Shown in pieces: positions 52,501 to 61,109 of a stretch of DNA of 64,000 nucleotides. The notes beneath the pieces were generated by a model. It did no database searches. It was given only the letters and a program-made list of their open reading frames with translations, and was not told the DNA's origin. A program made the position numbers and the translations under genes. The stretch is from Haliscomenobacter sp965225875 (lineage in GTDB: Bacteria; Bacteroidota; Bacteroidia; Chitinophagales; Saprospiraceae), in contig NZ_CBDDBS010000002.1 in assembly GCF_965225875.1 (NCBI RefSeq), positions 2,914,001-2,978,000 on the forward strand, read 5' to 3'. Each line of letters opens with the position of its first letter. The first letter of the stretch is position 1.

Positions 52501-55128
52501 TTCCCGGTCACTGCCGGAGTAAGTACGGCTGCCTTGGTAACAACTTTGGTAAACATTGGTTCCGCCGCTGCCTATCCCATAACGGCTAGGGCTGCTCAAG
52601 GTATTGGCAAATGGAACGTTACAGGCTATTTCAGTGGGGTTGAGGCGGCAATTTGCTTCTGGCAATACCGAAAAAGCATAAGTGCTGTTGCTGCGCGGCC
52701 CCATAATCAAAACGTAGTAGTATCCTTTTTGGGAAAAAGTTTCCCCGTCGCGACCAATACAGCGGAAACGCGCCGTATTGCTGCTGATGCCATCTTGAGA
52801 ACAGCGGTAGATGAAAGCCCTTGCCCCATTGGTCGCAGTGAGGTTAATGTTGAAAGGATTGGCTTCATCATTGTAAAAAATATAGCCGTGGCTGAACAGT
52901 GAATCGAGCCCAGCTTGAGCAAAAGTTGCAGTGACACAAGAGTCTTGCCAGGACAAGTTGGGGGCCTGATCGGTAACGGCCAAAGTGCCCGAAAAGCGGT
53001 CACCCCGATAAATCATGGTGCCTCCCAGATCGCAAACTGACACACAAGCGCCCAGTTCAGCTGAAGTGTACAAATCACAGCGTGCTTGCGTTTCATTGCG
53101 GTAACTGCGGCCATCACTGAGGCAAACGGGATTCAGGCTTGCATCAGTGCAGGTCGACTCTTTGGCAAACATACAAATGTTGTCCAGCAGAATGTTATTC
53201 CCGGTATTGGCGTAGAAATTCAAGGCCCCCAATTGATTCAATTCCACGGTATTGCTTACGCTGAAGCGCCAGGAATGAACCATCTGGTTGTTGATCCACA
53301 ATTCTGCACGGTCTTTATCCAGGTCGATGATTTGAACGATTTTGTTCCATTCACCATTTTTGTAATAAAAAGCACCAATCACCCGATTGCTCGTGATGAA
53401 GAGGCGACCAAAACCATTGCTTTGAAATTCTACCTGGAAAGCCCAGTTGGGGTTCGTTCCGCCCCCATCAGTATGTTGTACATTGTAGTAGCCACTGGCT
53501 CCTTTTACCACAAACAGGTTAAAGGACAGGCGATAACGCCCAGTCGTCCGATTGCCCAGTGGAAATACCACATCCGGGGCTAAAGTGCTCGTACGTTGGA
53601 TGCGCAGTACTTTTCCGGTGCCTTCTGTCGAAGCTTCAACAATGGCGTCGTGCGAAGTGGCATCCCAGAGTTTCCAACGTGGACTTTGTGCTACCAAAGC
53701 GCCAGGGTTGTATACGTCAAAATTTTCACACAAGACGTTTGGCCCCAGAGGGGTGTCGCCTCCCTCTACGCAGCTACAGCCACAGGACAAACTCAAATTA
53801 AATCGGACACTTGTGCCCGCCTGCGGTGCATCCACCACCAAATAATAAGTGCCGGGCTCGAGGAAGGTACTGAAACTTTCCTCCGGGTTGCTCAGGTTGT
53901 TGTTGGTACTGGAGGCGATACAATACACACATTCGGGTTGGCTGGTATTCGCAAATGGGTAGGTCAAACAACTGCTCATCAGAAACATGTCCAGGTTGCG
54001 CCCCGCATCAAGGATGTTTAAGGTAGCTTGTAAATTGGTGGGTTCCGTGATGACAATACGGTAAACTTTGTCATTGCCTCCGTAGGCATTTTGGGTGGAA
54101 ATACAGGAAGAAAAATCTTTTGAGGTAAAGGTGTTTTTAGCGCCAATACCTCCATTGCTTTGATTGCTCAGGGTTTGGCCACAGGCCAGGGGTATTGCAT
54201 CGGCACAGGCACTGACTCCAGGATTGCAGGCTCCGGGAAAAGCTTCTTCCCCTTCCACGTAGCCATCATATGCGGGTAAACCACAGGCATTGGTGGGCGT
54301 ATATGGGACAACACCACCAAGGCAGTAAGTACCCAAGCCCTGGGCTGGGCAATTGCCACCGGAAAATACCGGAGCTTGTTGGTAACAAATTTTATCGATG
54401 TAGTATTCAAAGCCATTGTCGGCATAAAAATCAATGGCCCCCAACTTGCGGTCAACAAACTTTTGATCTCCCCGGCCGTCATTGTCGAGGTCAACTACGC
54501 CAAAGCTAAATTTCCAGCGGGCAACCAGGCGGTTGTTGAGAAAAAAATGCACACTGTCCCGATCGAGGTTGATGACCTGGGTCACCTTCAGCCAGCAATC
54601 GGGTTTGAAGGAGGATACGCGAAAAGTGCCCTCTGCACCAACCCGTATCTGCACAGAACCATCGGGGGTAAAAAACACCTGGTACGCCCAATTGGGCTGC
54701 CCTCGCATCAATCGTTTGAAATCGTGCTGGATGTTGAAATATCCGGTTTTTCCACTCGGCACGTACATTTTCCAGGAAAGTCGGTGAATGCCACTCGACA
54801 AATCAAACAAATCCTTAACCACGTCGGGTCGGGCACCATTGGCATCGGGTCGCATGTGCAAGGAGCGGCTACCTTCGTATCGGCGTGAGGAGCTCAAATT
54901 GGCCGGCACATAGTCCTCAGCTGTAATCGATGTACCTGGCCAGGTCCACCATTTTTGGAAACAACGGTTGTTGAGCGTGTCACAAATGTAAGGGACAAAA
55001 CTTTCACAGTTCTCTTCCCCCAAACAGGCACCACCCAGGTTTTCTCCAACACAACAATTGTTTTGGGCTTGAATAACTGTTACCACGCACAGCAATGTGC
55101 TCAACAAGGAGAGTAAACGTTTTCTCAT
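49516..55128 (-). CDS. 1870-residue secreted multidomain protein, T9SS substrate
   Basis: A signal peptide of about 21 residues is followed by: a LamG/heparin-lyase-I-like jelly roll at about 60-250; a PPC-like domain (305-450); a second jelly roll (483-653); a Kazal-like cysteine module (659-702, NPVCLSDGRSYRNETQARC); two more PPC-like domains (706-836 and 836-976); a BACON-like domain (about 1095-1190); five cysteine-bearing PKD/Ig-like repeats of about 64 residues (ICSGK...YLWSNG...TVTNGNC); a PKD-like and two SprB-like repeats; and a type A T9SS tail (KIYPNPTDGKSTLEINLPKA...). It should be exported and attached to the cell surface, and likely binds polysaccharide. Catalytic residues of a lyase are not obvious. 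Confidence 0.9.
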   Translation of the reverse strand: MRKRLLSLLSTLLCVVTVIQAQNNCCVGENLGGACLGEENCESFVPYICDTLNNRCFQKWWTWPGTSITAEDYVPANLSSSRRYEGSRSLHMRPDANGARPDVVKDLFDLSSGIHRLSWKMYVPSGKTGYFNIQHDFKRLMRGQPNWAYQVFFTPDGSVQIRVGAEGTFRVSSFKPDCWLKVTQVINLDRDSVHFFLNNRLVARWKFSFGVVDLDNDGRGDQKFVDRKLGAIDFYADNGFEYYIDKICYQQAPVFSGGNCPAQGLGTYCLGGVVPYTPTNACGLPAYDGYVEGEEAFPGACNPGVSACADAIPLACGQTLSNQSNGGIGAKNTFTSKDFSSCISTQNAYGGNDKVYRIVITEPTNLQATLNILDAGRNLDMFLMSSCLTYPFANTSQPECVYCIASSTNNNLSNPEESFSTFLEPGTYYLVVDAPQAGTSVRFNLSLSCGCSCVEGGDTPLGPNVLCENFDVYNPGALVAQSPRWKLWDATSHDAIVEASTEGTGKVLRIQRTSTLAPDVVFPLGNRTTGRYRLSFNLFVVKGASGYYNVQHTDGGGTNPNWAFQVEFQSNGFGRLFITSNRVIGAFYYKNGEWNKIVQIIDLDKDRAELWINNQMVHSWRFSVSNTVELNQLGALNFYANTGNNILLDNICMFAKESTCTDASLNPVCLSDGRSYRNETQARCDLYTSAELGACVSVCDLGGTMIYRGDRFSGTLAVTDQAPNLSWQDSCVTATFAQAGLDSLFSHGYIFYNDEANPFNINLTATNGARAFIYRCSQDGISSNTARFRCIGRDGETFSQKGYYYVLIMGPRSNSTYAFSVLPEANCRLNPTEIACNVPFANTLSSPSRYGIGSGGTNVYQSCYQGSRTYSGSDREFSFRLTKAGKVSISIQGQAGLGVFVYDFLCGKNCINFAETNDQGALARTDTMLLNPGIYYVIVDQAISGSNGTFTLTVNCTDYNQTAFVQEIGAPNCAINASGRHNVILRSLRNTRVNGQRLNANDRLHFFYPKNNRGDLLASSVNWNGSELQVSLPQDATGDTLKCGYANNDLIKIKLTRNNVVYDLTPQYQPIDGSAVTASNRFASNGTSLITELNSCCTPHNLKISPSQRELTGQGGLAEFRVASNMSWTARIKGNSSWLKVTNENGFANDILRVEVDPNNSNAERRDTIYLVSPSNEVQKVVITQSRSSCAAVAVNLGPDRQICRGEALNLTAAGTGNFLWSTGQSGSTINVRPQVSASYSVTITQNGCSGVDEVNVTVNETPVVDLGQDLQLCSGDNIVFVATGGDSYRWSNGASTATVSVRPIQNSTYGVTVTKNGCAGTDEVVVTLEEAPQVNVTANQSICSGKSVSLVATGGASYLWSNGRTSSTISVSPTSTTSYTVTVTNGNCSAIGRTTVNVTPGPTINTSIDLTICAGESPTIAASGTAPFRWSTGATTSSIVVSPTETTTYSVSVSANGCEASDDVKVTVLPKPSINAGADQTICDGQVANLAATGSGGNYRWSNGATTASIQVQPNTLSEYTVSLTKDGCTSTDKVIVDVNASPVANAGPDKTITCEATQVRLDGSKSASGVLIRYQWTELDDGRIISGNTTASPVVNRPGNYSLLVSNIITGCSSTDQVSVSGIGPVEVFSIQLLEVRCYGEATGSANLTLRGGQPPYQYNWSNGATTNVVRGLKGGTYTVTVSDQSTCRDTLLIEIVQPEAVKITNIRVTPAPTGNTGRIDISVTGGSPPYDYRWFKGSTLLSATEDLTGIGIGEYIVEVYDANNCSYRSDPIVVSRTVGVEDLALAKASKIYPNPTDGKSTLEINLPKAEKITLELYDYLGRRLEQRKLGNGSRFVEVFDLSKRAAGLYYVRMVTKDGFAVKEVVKE

Positions 55129-55355
55129 GCGTCAAAAGGATAATGTTCATGACTCAAACAAGTACTATAGAATTGTTTGAAGTTTTGACAGTAAAAAATA
55201 GGTTTTGTCACAGGCATAAAGCTGGTTTAAGCTCTTTTGCAAGTGCTGTAAAGGACGTGGATTATAAGTTGCCAGTGAGATCTGAACAAATTGATGGGTA
55301 AAACCAATGCAATATACGGCAATGGTCAGGAAAAGTCTAGTTTAAAAAATAAAAA
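55129..55355. other. Divergent region before the AntA-like gene
   Basis: No gene is supported. The first part must contain the promoter of the leftward 1870-residue gene; TATAGTACTTG near 55165 on the minus strand is a weak candidate. The rest has no repeat. Confidence 0.3.
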
Positions 55356-55401
55356 AATAGTTTTAAAAATTTTGACTTTTAAAACTATTAATGTATATTT
55401 G
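55356..55401 (+). promoter_or_regulatory. Promoter with a 13-bp operator-like palindrome, AntA-like gene
   Basis: TTTG (55371-55374) and TATATTTG (55394-55401) are 19 bases apart, the textbook Bacteroidetes spacing. Perfect 13-base inverted arms AATAGTTTTAAAA (55356-55368) and TTTTAAAACTATT (55377-55389) are centred on the -33 element, with an 8-base spacer. A protein bound there would block or recruit polymerase. Autoregulation by the product encoded at 55444 is likely but not shown. Confidence 0.75.
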
Positions 55402-55443
55402 AAGTGTAGAAACGAATTTTCATTGAAAATCAATCATTTGCGT

Positions 55444-56238
55444 ATGGAAATCGCAGTTTTCACCAGCAAGAAAGGAACTAAAGTAGTGACGGCAATGGAT
55501 CTGCACCAAACGCTGGAGCTAAGCAACCATCATTACGGCGTGAATGTAAGACGCTGGCTAAAGGATGTTTATCAGTTTCAGGACGGCATTCGGCGCCCGG
55601 TAGTGATGAAGGACTATGCATTACGCAAACAAAAAGATAGCAGTGTATTGGAGGATTATTACCTCTCCATAGAACTGGCCAAGTTGATTGCCCTACAATC
55701 TAAAAGTAAGGTCAAACTCAAACTGGCTCGTTACCTCCAGGAAATTGAAGCCTCAGAAGGTAGCCAAATGCCTTTGGACAAGGAAGAAGTGCTCAACATG
55801 ATCGAACTGGTCAAAGCCATGAGTATGCGTTCTTGCCAGGAAGCTGCCGAACAACACCATATGGAAGTATATGCAGCCCGCAATGGCAACTCTACGGGCA
55901 ATTGGTGGAACTACCGCTCCAGCCTGCTAGGGTTTAACGCCGACGATTTGCGGGTACGCCTCGAAAACAAAGGAGTGAGCAGCAAAGGCAAAACGCAGCG
56001 CCAAATGTTGCAGTACATCGATCCCCTGGAAACCATTCGTGCGGCCATTGTAGACCATTTTATGGCCTTAGGTAAAACGGCAGGTTTCGCCCGGGCGATG
56101 GGTGACCTGGCAAAAAACCTCGCTAAACAACTGGAATTGGAAATTTTTGACGATCGTTTGGCGGGCAATATGTTTGCTCCTGAGATCAATACAGCTTTGG
56201 TTCAACAAGTGAAAACGCTACAAAGAGAGCGGGCCTGA
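55444..56238 (+). CDS. AntA/KilA-N-like DNA-binding protein, not in a prophage
   Basis: 264 residues from ATG 55444; the frame upstream runs through the promoter, so earlier starts are excluded. Residues 1-95 follow the AntA/KilA-N antirepressor pattern: TAMDLHQTLELSNHHYGVNVRRWLKDVYQF and DYYLSIELAKLIALQSKSKVKLKLARYLQ. The C-terminal part is helical, with WWNYRSSLLGF and a long coiled-like end. Such domains are typical of phage antirepressors, but no phage genes surround it. It has its own promoter and terminator. DNA binding is inferred. Confidence 0.75.
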   Translation: MEIAVFTSKKGTKVVTAMDLHQTLELSNHHYGVNVRRWLKDVYQFQDGIRRPVVMKDYALRKQKDSSVLEDYYLSIELAKLIALQSKSKVKLKLARYLQEIEASEGSQMPLDKEEVLNMIELVKAMSMRSCQEAAEQHHMEVYAARNGNSTGNWWNYRSSLLGFNADDLRVRLENKGVSSKGKTQRQMLQYIDPLETIRAAIVDHFMALGKTAGFARAMGDLAKNLAKQLELEIFDDRLAGNMFAPEINTALVQQVKTLQRERA

Positions 56239-56375
56239 TGAGAGTTTAACTATTATCGTGCTAAGATTTCGACCAATATAAGACAAGCTTTGCTATTTTT
56301 TTTGGCTTGTGTATGAACTTTTTTTTCGCTTTTGAGTTGAAATTTAAGTTTTTCCATAACAAGCACATTGTAGCA

Positions 56376-56413
56376 GCAGAGACTCTTACCTTATTGGTCT
56401 CTGCTTTTTTTAT
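56376..56413 (+). terminator. Terminator downstream of the AntA-like gene
   Basis: A perfect 9-bp stem AGCAGAGAC/GTCTCTGCT (56376-56384 and 56398-56406) is followed by seven T. It is 138 bases after the stop and 7 bases before the stop of the convergent gene. Confidence 0.85.
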
Positions 56414-56419
56414 CTAAAG

Positions 56420-57943
56420 CTATCTCCTTACCTGATAGGCCTTATTGCTCAAAGAGTTGAGTACGTACTCCCATAGGGTTTCATAGGGAATAATCTCAAT
56501 CTCAGCACGCACAAATTTATTTGACTCTTGCTCTAATCTTTTCTTCAATTTTGCGGCCTTACGTACTACTGCTTCCCGATGAAAATTAGAGCTGGGAATG
56601 GTCAATAACATTTTGATGAAGCAATTGCTGCGAAAAGTTTCCCCTTGCCTTAAATACCGTGAACAATACCGGTCAATGTTCTCAATATTCACAACGGCCT
56701 GGTTGTATTTTTTGTCCTTCAGCGTAATCAGGATCTGAGCGATGAGGATGGGAATGTACATTCCTTTTTTGTCCTTGGAGAAAATGGGAGTTTCATTCAA
56801 AAAGCGGTATATCCTGAATTTTGACAAGGAAGAATCACTTTCAGGGATTGAAATTTCACCATTGGAATGCAAAAAGTAGAGATAGGCTTCATAAATTTTC
56901 CACACCTCAGCGGCAGCAGGAGAAAGGAATTGTACCCTGCGATGGGTGGTGGTTTCTTTAAAAATTTCAAAAGCTTGTTGATACTGCCTTGTGTTCATGC
57001 ACAATAAAAAATAGTATTCCTGGTGTTTGAACCAGTTAAAACTTCCTGGCTCCAGGTATTCAAGGCAAGAAGTAGCGGCCTTCTGGCCTTCTTCAAATCT
57101 CAAAAGTTGAGTATACGCGATCAATTGGTGATGGTAAGCGATTTGTAAGGGGACTGATGCTTTGTAGGGTTTGTTGAGAAAAAATTGAATCGATTCTTCG
57201 CATAAATTAATCATCCCTTCCCAATCGTATTTGGTGGAATGAATAACTTGTTGAATCAGCATACCACACAAATGCAGGCGAAAGCTTTTATTTTGTGCAA
57301 GCGAGCCCTCAATTTGTTTGTAAAAGCCTATGGCTCTGGAATGGGTTTCTTCTAAGATATTTTGACTGTTGACGTAGCGCAAAACCAGTTCCATATACAG
57401 CTCTTCAGCCAGGTTTTCTTCAATCCAGGTCTTTTCGGATTGTTTAAAAAGATCATTGTACAGTTCATACTTTTTGATGTTCCCTTCCCTGGTGGCATAA
57501 TGCAAGCGAAGGATGCGGGTAATGTCCATCACAAGGTCGGTAAAATCAAATTTTTCGGCTTTTTTTAGGAGTTTATGGCACAACTCAATGCCGATGTAAT
57601 TCGCATTTTTGGCAAGCAGGATTTTGGCGGCAGCCCAGTTTTTACAACTTTCATGGTAGGCTCGCTGGCGCTCATTGTAATCAGATTGGGGTAAATCGAA
57701 GAAGAATACAGCATTGAGCAAGCCGCGCCGCAACTTGCGCCGCAAGCGCTGATACAATTGATCAGTGGCATCTACCTGGAGTACTTTTTGTGCGGCCTCC
57801 TGATCTGAAGAGAACTCATTGTTTAAAATGCCGTTTAGCAATGTATTCAGTGGCGAATGGTCATTGCGATTTTGTTGCACCAACTCAACTTCTCTGATCT
57901 TTGTGTTGTGCACCATCTCGGCCAACTCAGATAGGGCCTTCAT
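56420..57943 (-). CDS. Large helical (TPR-like) protein of unknown function
   Basis: 507 residues, nearly all predicted helix, with repeating pairs such as KNWAAAKILLAKNANYIGIELCHKLLKKAEKF and YYFLLCMNTRQYQQAFEIFKE that suggest degenerate tetratricopeptide repeats. No signal peptide or membrane segment. It is convergent with the AntA-like gene and divergent from the LytTR regulator. A scaffold role is likely, but nothing fixes the partner. Confidence 0.7.
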   Translation of the reverse strand: MKALSELAEMVHNTKIREVELVQQNRNDHSPLNTLLNGILNNEFSSDQEAAQKVLQVDATDQLYQRLRRKLRRGLLNAVFFFDLPQSDYNERQRAYHESCKNWAAAKILLAKNANYIGIELCHKLLKKAEKFDFTDLVMDITRILRLHYATREGNIKKYELYNDLFKQSEKTWIEENLAEELYMELVLRYVNSQNILEETHSRAIGFYKQIEGSLAQNKSFRLHLCGMLIQQVIHSTKYDWEGMINLCEESIQFFLNKPYKASVPLQIAYHHQLIAYTQLLRFEEGQKAATSCLEYLEPGSFNWFKHQEYYFLLCMNTRQYQQAFEIFKETTTHRRVQFLSPAAAEVWKIYEAYLYFLHSNGEISIPESDSSLSKFRIYRFLNETPIFSKDKKGMYIPILIAQILITLKDKKYNQAVVNIENIDRYCSRYLRQGETFRSNCFIKMLLTIPSSNFHREAVVRKAAKLKKRLEQESNKFVRAEIEIIPYETLWEYVLNSLSNKAYQVRR

Positions 57944-58112
57944 ACGTATTACAGTATTTTCCAGCTTTTTGACAAAAGCCAGGTGTTAGTAATTAAAGCA
58001 TACTATGGGTGTGAGGTGAATGGAACAGTAGAGTAGTCTCTATAGTGGATTTGACATGAAATTAATGCTAAGTTACTAACTTCGCCCATAAATACAAATA
58101 CAAATTTTCTGA

Positions 58113-58871
58113 ATGAGGATTTTAATCATTGAAGACGAGTTGCCCGCTGCGCGCCGAATTGAACAGCTGATTCGCCAACAACGCCCACAAGTGGAAATCC
58201 TGGCAGTAATCGATTCAATTTCGGAAGCCGTAAAATGGTTTGCTCAAAACCCTGCTCCTGAACTGATTTTAATGGACATTCACTTGGCCGATGGTTTGAG
58301 TTTTGATATTTTTCAGTCGATCAAAATCCAGTCTATGGTCATTTTCACCACGGCCTATGACCAATATGCGATTCGTGCTTTTAAAGTCAACAGCATTGAT
58401 TATTTGTTGAAACCCATTGACGCGCTGGAGCTAAAAAATGCCCTGGACAAGTACGATCAGGTGCGCGGCAATACAGCAAGCTTTGATTATTCAATGCTCA
58501 ATGGGATGTTGGACAACCTGAAAAACCGCAATTATCGGGAGCGTTTTCTCGTTAAGTTTGGCAATGCCTTCACCTACATTCAAGCGCAGGAGATGCGGTT
58601 TTGTTACGCCGAGGATAGCCTGGTTTTTACACGCCTGGCCGATGGCAAAAAATACTCCCTCGATCATACACTTGAACAACTGGAGCAATTGCTCAACCCT
58701 ACCCATTTTTTCAGAATCAACCGTAAAATTTTACTACACATCGACGCAGTAGACAAAATTCACCCCTATTTCAACAATCGACTCAAATTGGAACTCCAAC
58801 CCAGTCCCGGGTTTGAAATCGTGGTGAGCCGGGAGCGGGTACAAGACTTTAAAAATTGGATTGATCAATAA
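58113..58871 (+). CDS. LytTR-family response regulator
   Basis: 252 residues. The receiver (1-118) has the acidic pair E7/D8, phosphoacceptor Asp55 (LILMDIHLADG) and lysine in YLLKPIDALE. A LytTR DNA-binding domain follows from about 150 (FLVKFGNAFTYIQAQEMRFCYAEDSLVFTRLADGKKYSLDHTLEQLEQLL; FFRINRKILLHIDAV). It should bind direct repeats upstream of target genes. The natural partner is the LytS-type kinase at 62396-63472, separated by the BlaI/M56/DUF2141 genes. A possible TTTG...TAACTTCG promoter lies before it. Confidence 0.92.
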   Translation: MRILIIEDELPAARRIEQLIRQQRPQVEILAVIDSISEAVKWFAQNPAPELILMDIHLADGLSFDIFQSIKIQSMVIFTTAYDQYAIRAFKVNSIDYLLKPIDALELKNALDKYDQVRGNTASFDYSMLNGMLDNLKNRNYRERFLVKFGNAFTYIQAQEMRFCYAEDSLVFTRLADGKKYSLDHTLEQLEQLLNPTHFFRINRKILLHIDAVDKIHPYFNNRLKLELQPSPGFEIVVSRERVQDFKNWIDQ

Positions 58872-58893
58872 ACCAATTCAAGTTTAATAAAAA

Positions 58894-58929
58894 AAGGCTT
58901 GCAAGGTATTTCCAACCCTTACAAGCCTT
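58894..58929 (+). terminator. Hairpin after the LytTR gene
   Basis: Arms AAGGCTTG (58894-58901) and CAAGCCTT (58922-58929) with inner pairing CAAGG/CCCTT. It begins 23 bases after the stop. No T run follows, so its strength is uncertain. Confidence 0.6.
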
Positions 58930-58958
58930 ACTATTCGCTAGCTTTTGCTTCTTTAATA

Positions 58959-59072
58959 ACGCAGAAAAATTAACTTCCCGATTTGGGTTTTGAATAGGAA
59001 GTCGAACGGTTCATTCCAAGTGAGCTTCCTATTCAAATGCCTCAAAAAAAATCGGGAAGTAATTTTTTGCGT
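58959..59072. repeat. Type D inverted repeat, copy 2
   Basis: 114 bp, matching the copy at 46146-46258 at most positions including the loop TCGAACGGTTCATTCC. It lies between the LytTR gene and the leftward M56 peptidase gene, whose stop is 5 bases from it. Confidence 0.9.
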
Positions 59073-59077
59073 CATAA

Positions 59078-61108
59078 TCAGTTACTGAGCAGAATTTTGC
59101 TCTCGCCTTCCAATTTTATGCCTGTACTTTCCTCGTAGATTTTTCGGTATTTTTCAAACAAGGCCTCCGGCATTTTATTGCCGTCGATCTTGAGGTATTT
59201 GTCGGTTAGTTCAAAGGTATAACGGCTACCCGATTTGATCAATTCATCCCCGATCAGGGTCTGCTCAATGCGCTCTCTGGTACTACCACCCCAGCCCTTC
59301 ATTTTCATCAAAGGCATAGGTGTTTGTAGTCCAAAGTTGAAGACACCAGGTTCCATGTTAAATTTTTGCCCTTCAAAATGAAACTGTCGGTCACCTAACT
59401 TATGCTTCAGTTCATCCAGCTGGATGTGTACATTACCCAGTTTGTGCTTCAATTTGCGCATCTGTGCAGTGTCCAGTCTTAGCCTAACAGAATCAAAATA
59501 TACATTGACCGATTCAGCCCCACGAAAACTAAAATTAGGTCTAAAAAAAGCCACCTCAGTGGAATCCATTCCATCAATCACAATCGAGCGATCAAAGCCA
59601 AGCGGGCTATCAACCCAGTTGTATTTAAATTCAGGTTTCATTTTATACTGATAACCAAACCCTTTTTTCGACCCTTCAATGATGATGTGGTCGTCGCCAT
59701 TGTGATAATAGTAGTAGCCATTGCCTTTGGGAGGCATCGGAACCTTAGGTGGTGCCGGAATAGACGGTGGAGGCACATCACCGGGTAATCCTGGAGGGGG
59801 CATTTTGGGGAAAGATGGCGGCGGCGGCGGCGGCGGTACCGAAGCAATGATGTCATTGAGGGTTTCTTCGTAACTGTTGTACTCAGAGGAGGGAATCGTT
59901 TTGCCATCCACGATCAATTCCTGGATTTTTTGATCGGAAATTTTGGCCTCAATTTTTTTGCCATTTCGACTGGTTCGAATGGTAATTTTCCCTTCTGGCA
60001 AAGTATCGAAAGGTACATTTGCTGCAGGTAAAGCACTATTAGCTGAACTTACCGAGATGGCAGCTTTTTCTCGCTCGGGCTCGGGCAGTTTGCGCTCAGC
60101 TTTGAGGTTCATACACACCAGCATAAAGGCTAGCATGCCAGTAACCATTATTTTTTCACTCATGTCGGACGTATTTACGGGTTGTTGTAAAATGCGTTGA
60201 ATGCGGGTAAGCAACAATTTCTTTTTACCACGGGCTGCCATGGCCAGTTGGGGTGTAAAGCCCTGCTTCATTTCTTTGATGCTGACCAGGGCTTTGGCGT
60301 ATTCCAGGTTGTTTTGGCAAACGGCAACGGCAATGTCGTCGCAACAATGCTCCCGCTCGATGCGGATGCAACTGGAAATCCACCATACCCCGGGATTGAA
60401 ATAAAACAAGGCTTCAATCAGGGTTTGTAAAAGGTTCAGCAAATAATCACGGCGGTAGACATGCGCCAATTCATGCGCCAAAATGGCCTCAACCTGATCT
60501 ATACTCAAACCCGCCAGCAATCCTACGGGAACCAAAACCAAAGGTTTGAAATGCCCAATCACTACTGGCGATTGGATGCGCAATGACTCCAGAATGGCAA
60601 CTGGGCGCTGGATTTTGAGCTTTTGTGCCAATTCGCGCAACATTTCTTCCCATTCCTCCTGTACGGGCTGAGTACCTTGGTAGCGCAGTTGCCGGATATA
60701 GGCTAATCCTCCCATCATGCGCAGCATAAAAAAGGCCAGGCCACACAACCACACCGTCACGATCATCGGTAAATGCTGGTTGAAATAATCGGTAAAACGG
60801 CCTTGCCAGTACTGCCAAAAACTTTCGGTAGCAGGGCCTGCTACTTCTGTAAACTGGACCAGACTAGTCGAATCCGATTCTACTTGTAGCATCGCCTGTT
60901 GGAAGTAGTGGTAAAAGGTGGCCCCTCCCACCAATAATACCAACAAGAGTGCAACCCCAGCGCAGCTGTAGCGCCAATGGGCCAGTCGGCGTGGTGTGCT
61001 GATCAGGATGATCGACAAGACCAAAGCAATCGTCAATGCCTGCCACAAAGAGTGAACCACCGTCCAACCTGTAGCGTAGATGAGTGCATCTGTGTAGTTG
61101 CTTTCCAT
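59078..61108 (-). CDS. M56-family (BlaR1-like) membrane metallopeptidase with a proline-rich tail
   Basis: 676 residues. Five membrane helices precede and follow the zinc motif HELAHVYRRDYLLNL near residue 208; a helix (MVTGMLAFMLVCMNLKAE) near 320 leads to the periplasm. The outer part is not a penicillin-binding sensor domain. It holds a proline-rich stretch near 428-460 (SVPPPPPPPSFPKMPPPGL) and a beta-rich unknown domain. BlaR1 relatives sense a signal and cleave or inactivate the BlaI repressor encoded upstream. The signal here is unknown. It is separated from blaI by a type A repeat. Confidence 0.88.
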   Translation of the reverse strand: MESNYTDALIYATGWTVVHSLWQALTIALVLSIILISTPRRLAHWRYSCAGVALLLVLLVGGATFYHYFQQAMLQVESDSTSLVQFTEVAGPATESFWQYWQGRFTDYFNQHLPMIVTVWLCGLAFFMLRMMGGLAYIRQLRYQGTQPVQEEWEEMLRELAQKLKIQRPVAILESLRIQSPVVIGHFKPLVLVPVGLLAGLSIDQVEAILAHELAHVYRRDYLLNLLQTLIEALFYFNPGVWWISSCIRIEREHCCDDIAVAVCQNNLEYAKALVSIKEMKQGFTPQLAMAARGKKKLLLTRIQRILQQPVNTSDMSEKIMVTGMLAFMLVCMNLKAERKLPEPEREKAAISVSSANSALPAANVPFDTLPEGKITIRTSRNGKKIEAKISDQKIQELIVDGKTIPSSEYNSYEETLNDIIASVPPPPPPPSFPKMPPPGLPGDVPPPSIPAPPKVPMPPKGNGYYYYHNGDDHIIIEGSKKGFGYQYKMKPEFKYNWVDSPLGFDRSIVIDGMDSTEVAFFRPNFSFRGAESVNVYFDSVRLRLDTAQMRKLKHKLGNVHIQLDELKHKLGDRQFHFEGQKFNMEPGVFNFGLQTPMPLMKMKGWGGSTRERIEQTLIGDELIKSGSRYTFELTDKYLKIDGNKMPEALFEKYRKIYEESTGIKLEGESKILLSN

Positions 61109-61109
61109 A

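Noticed and set aside
55444..56238. Prophage around the AntA-like gene
   Set aside because: No integrase, terminase, capsid or lysis gene is present within the window.
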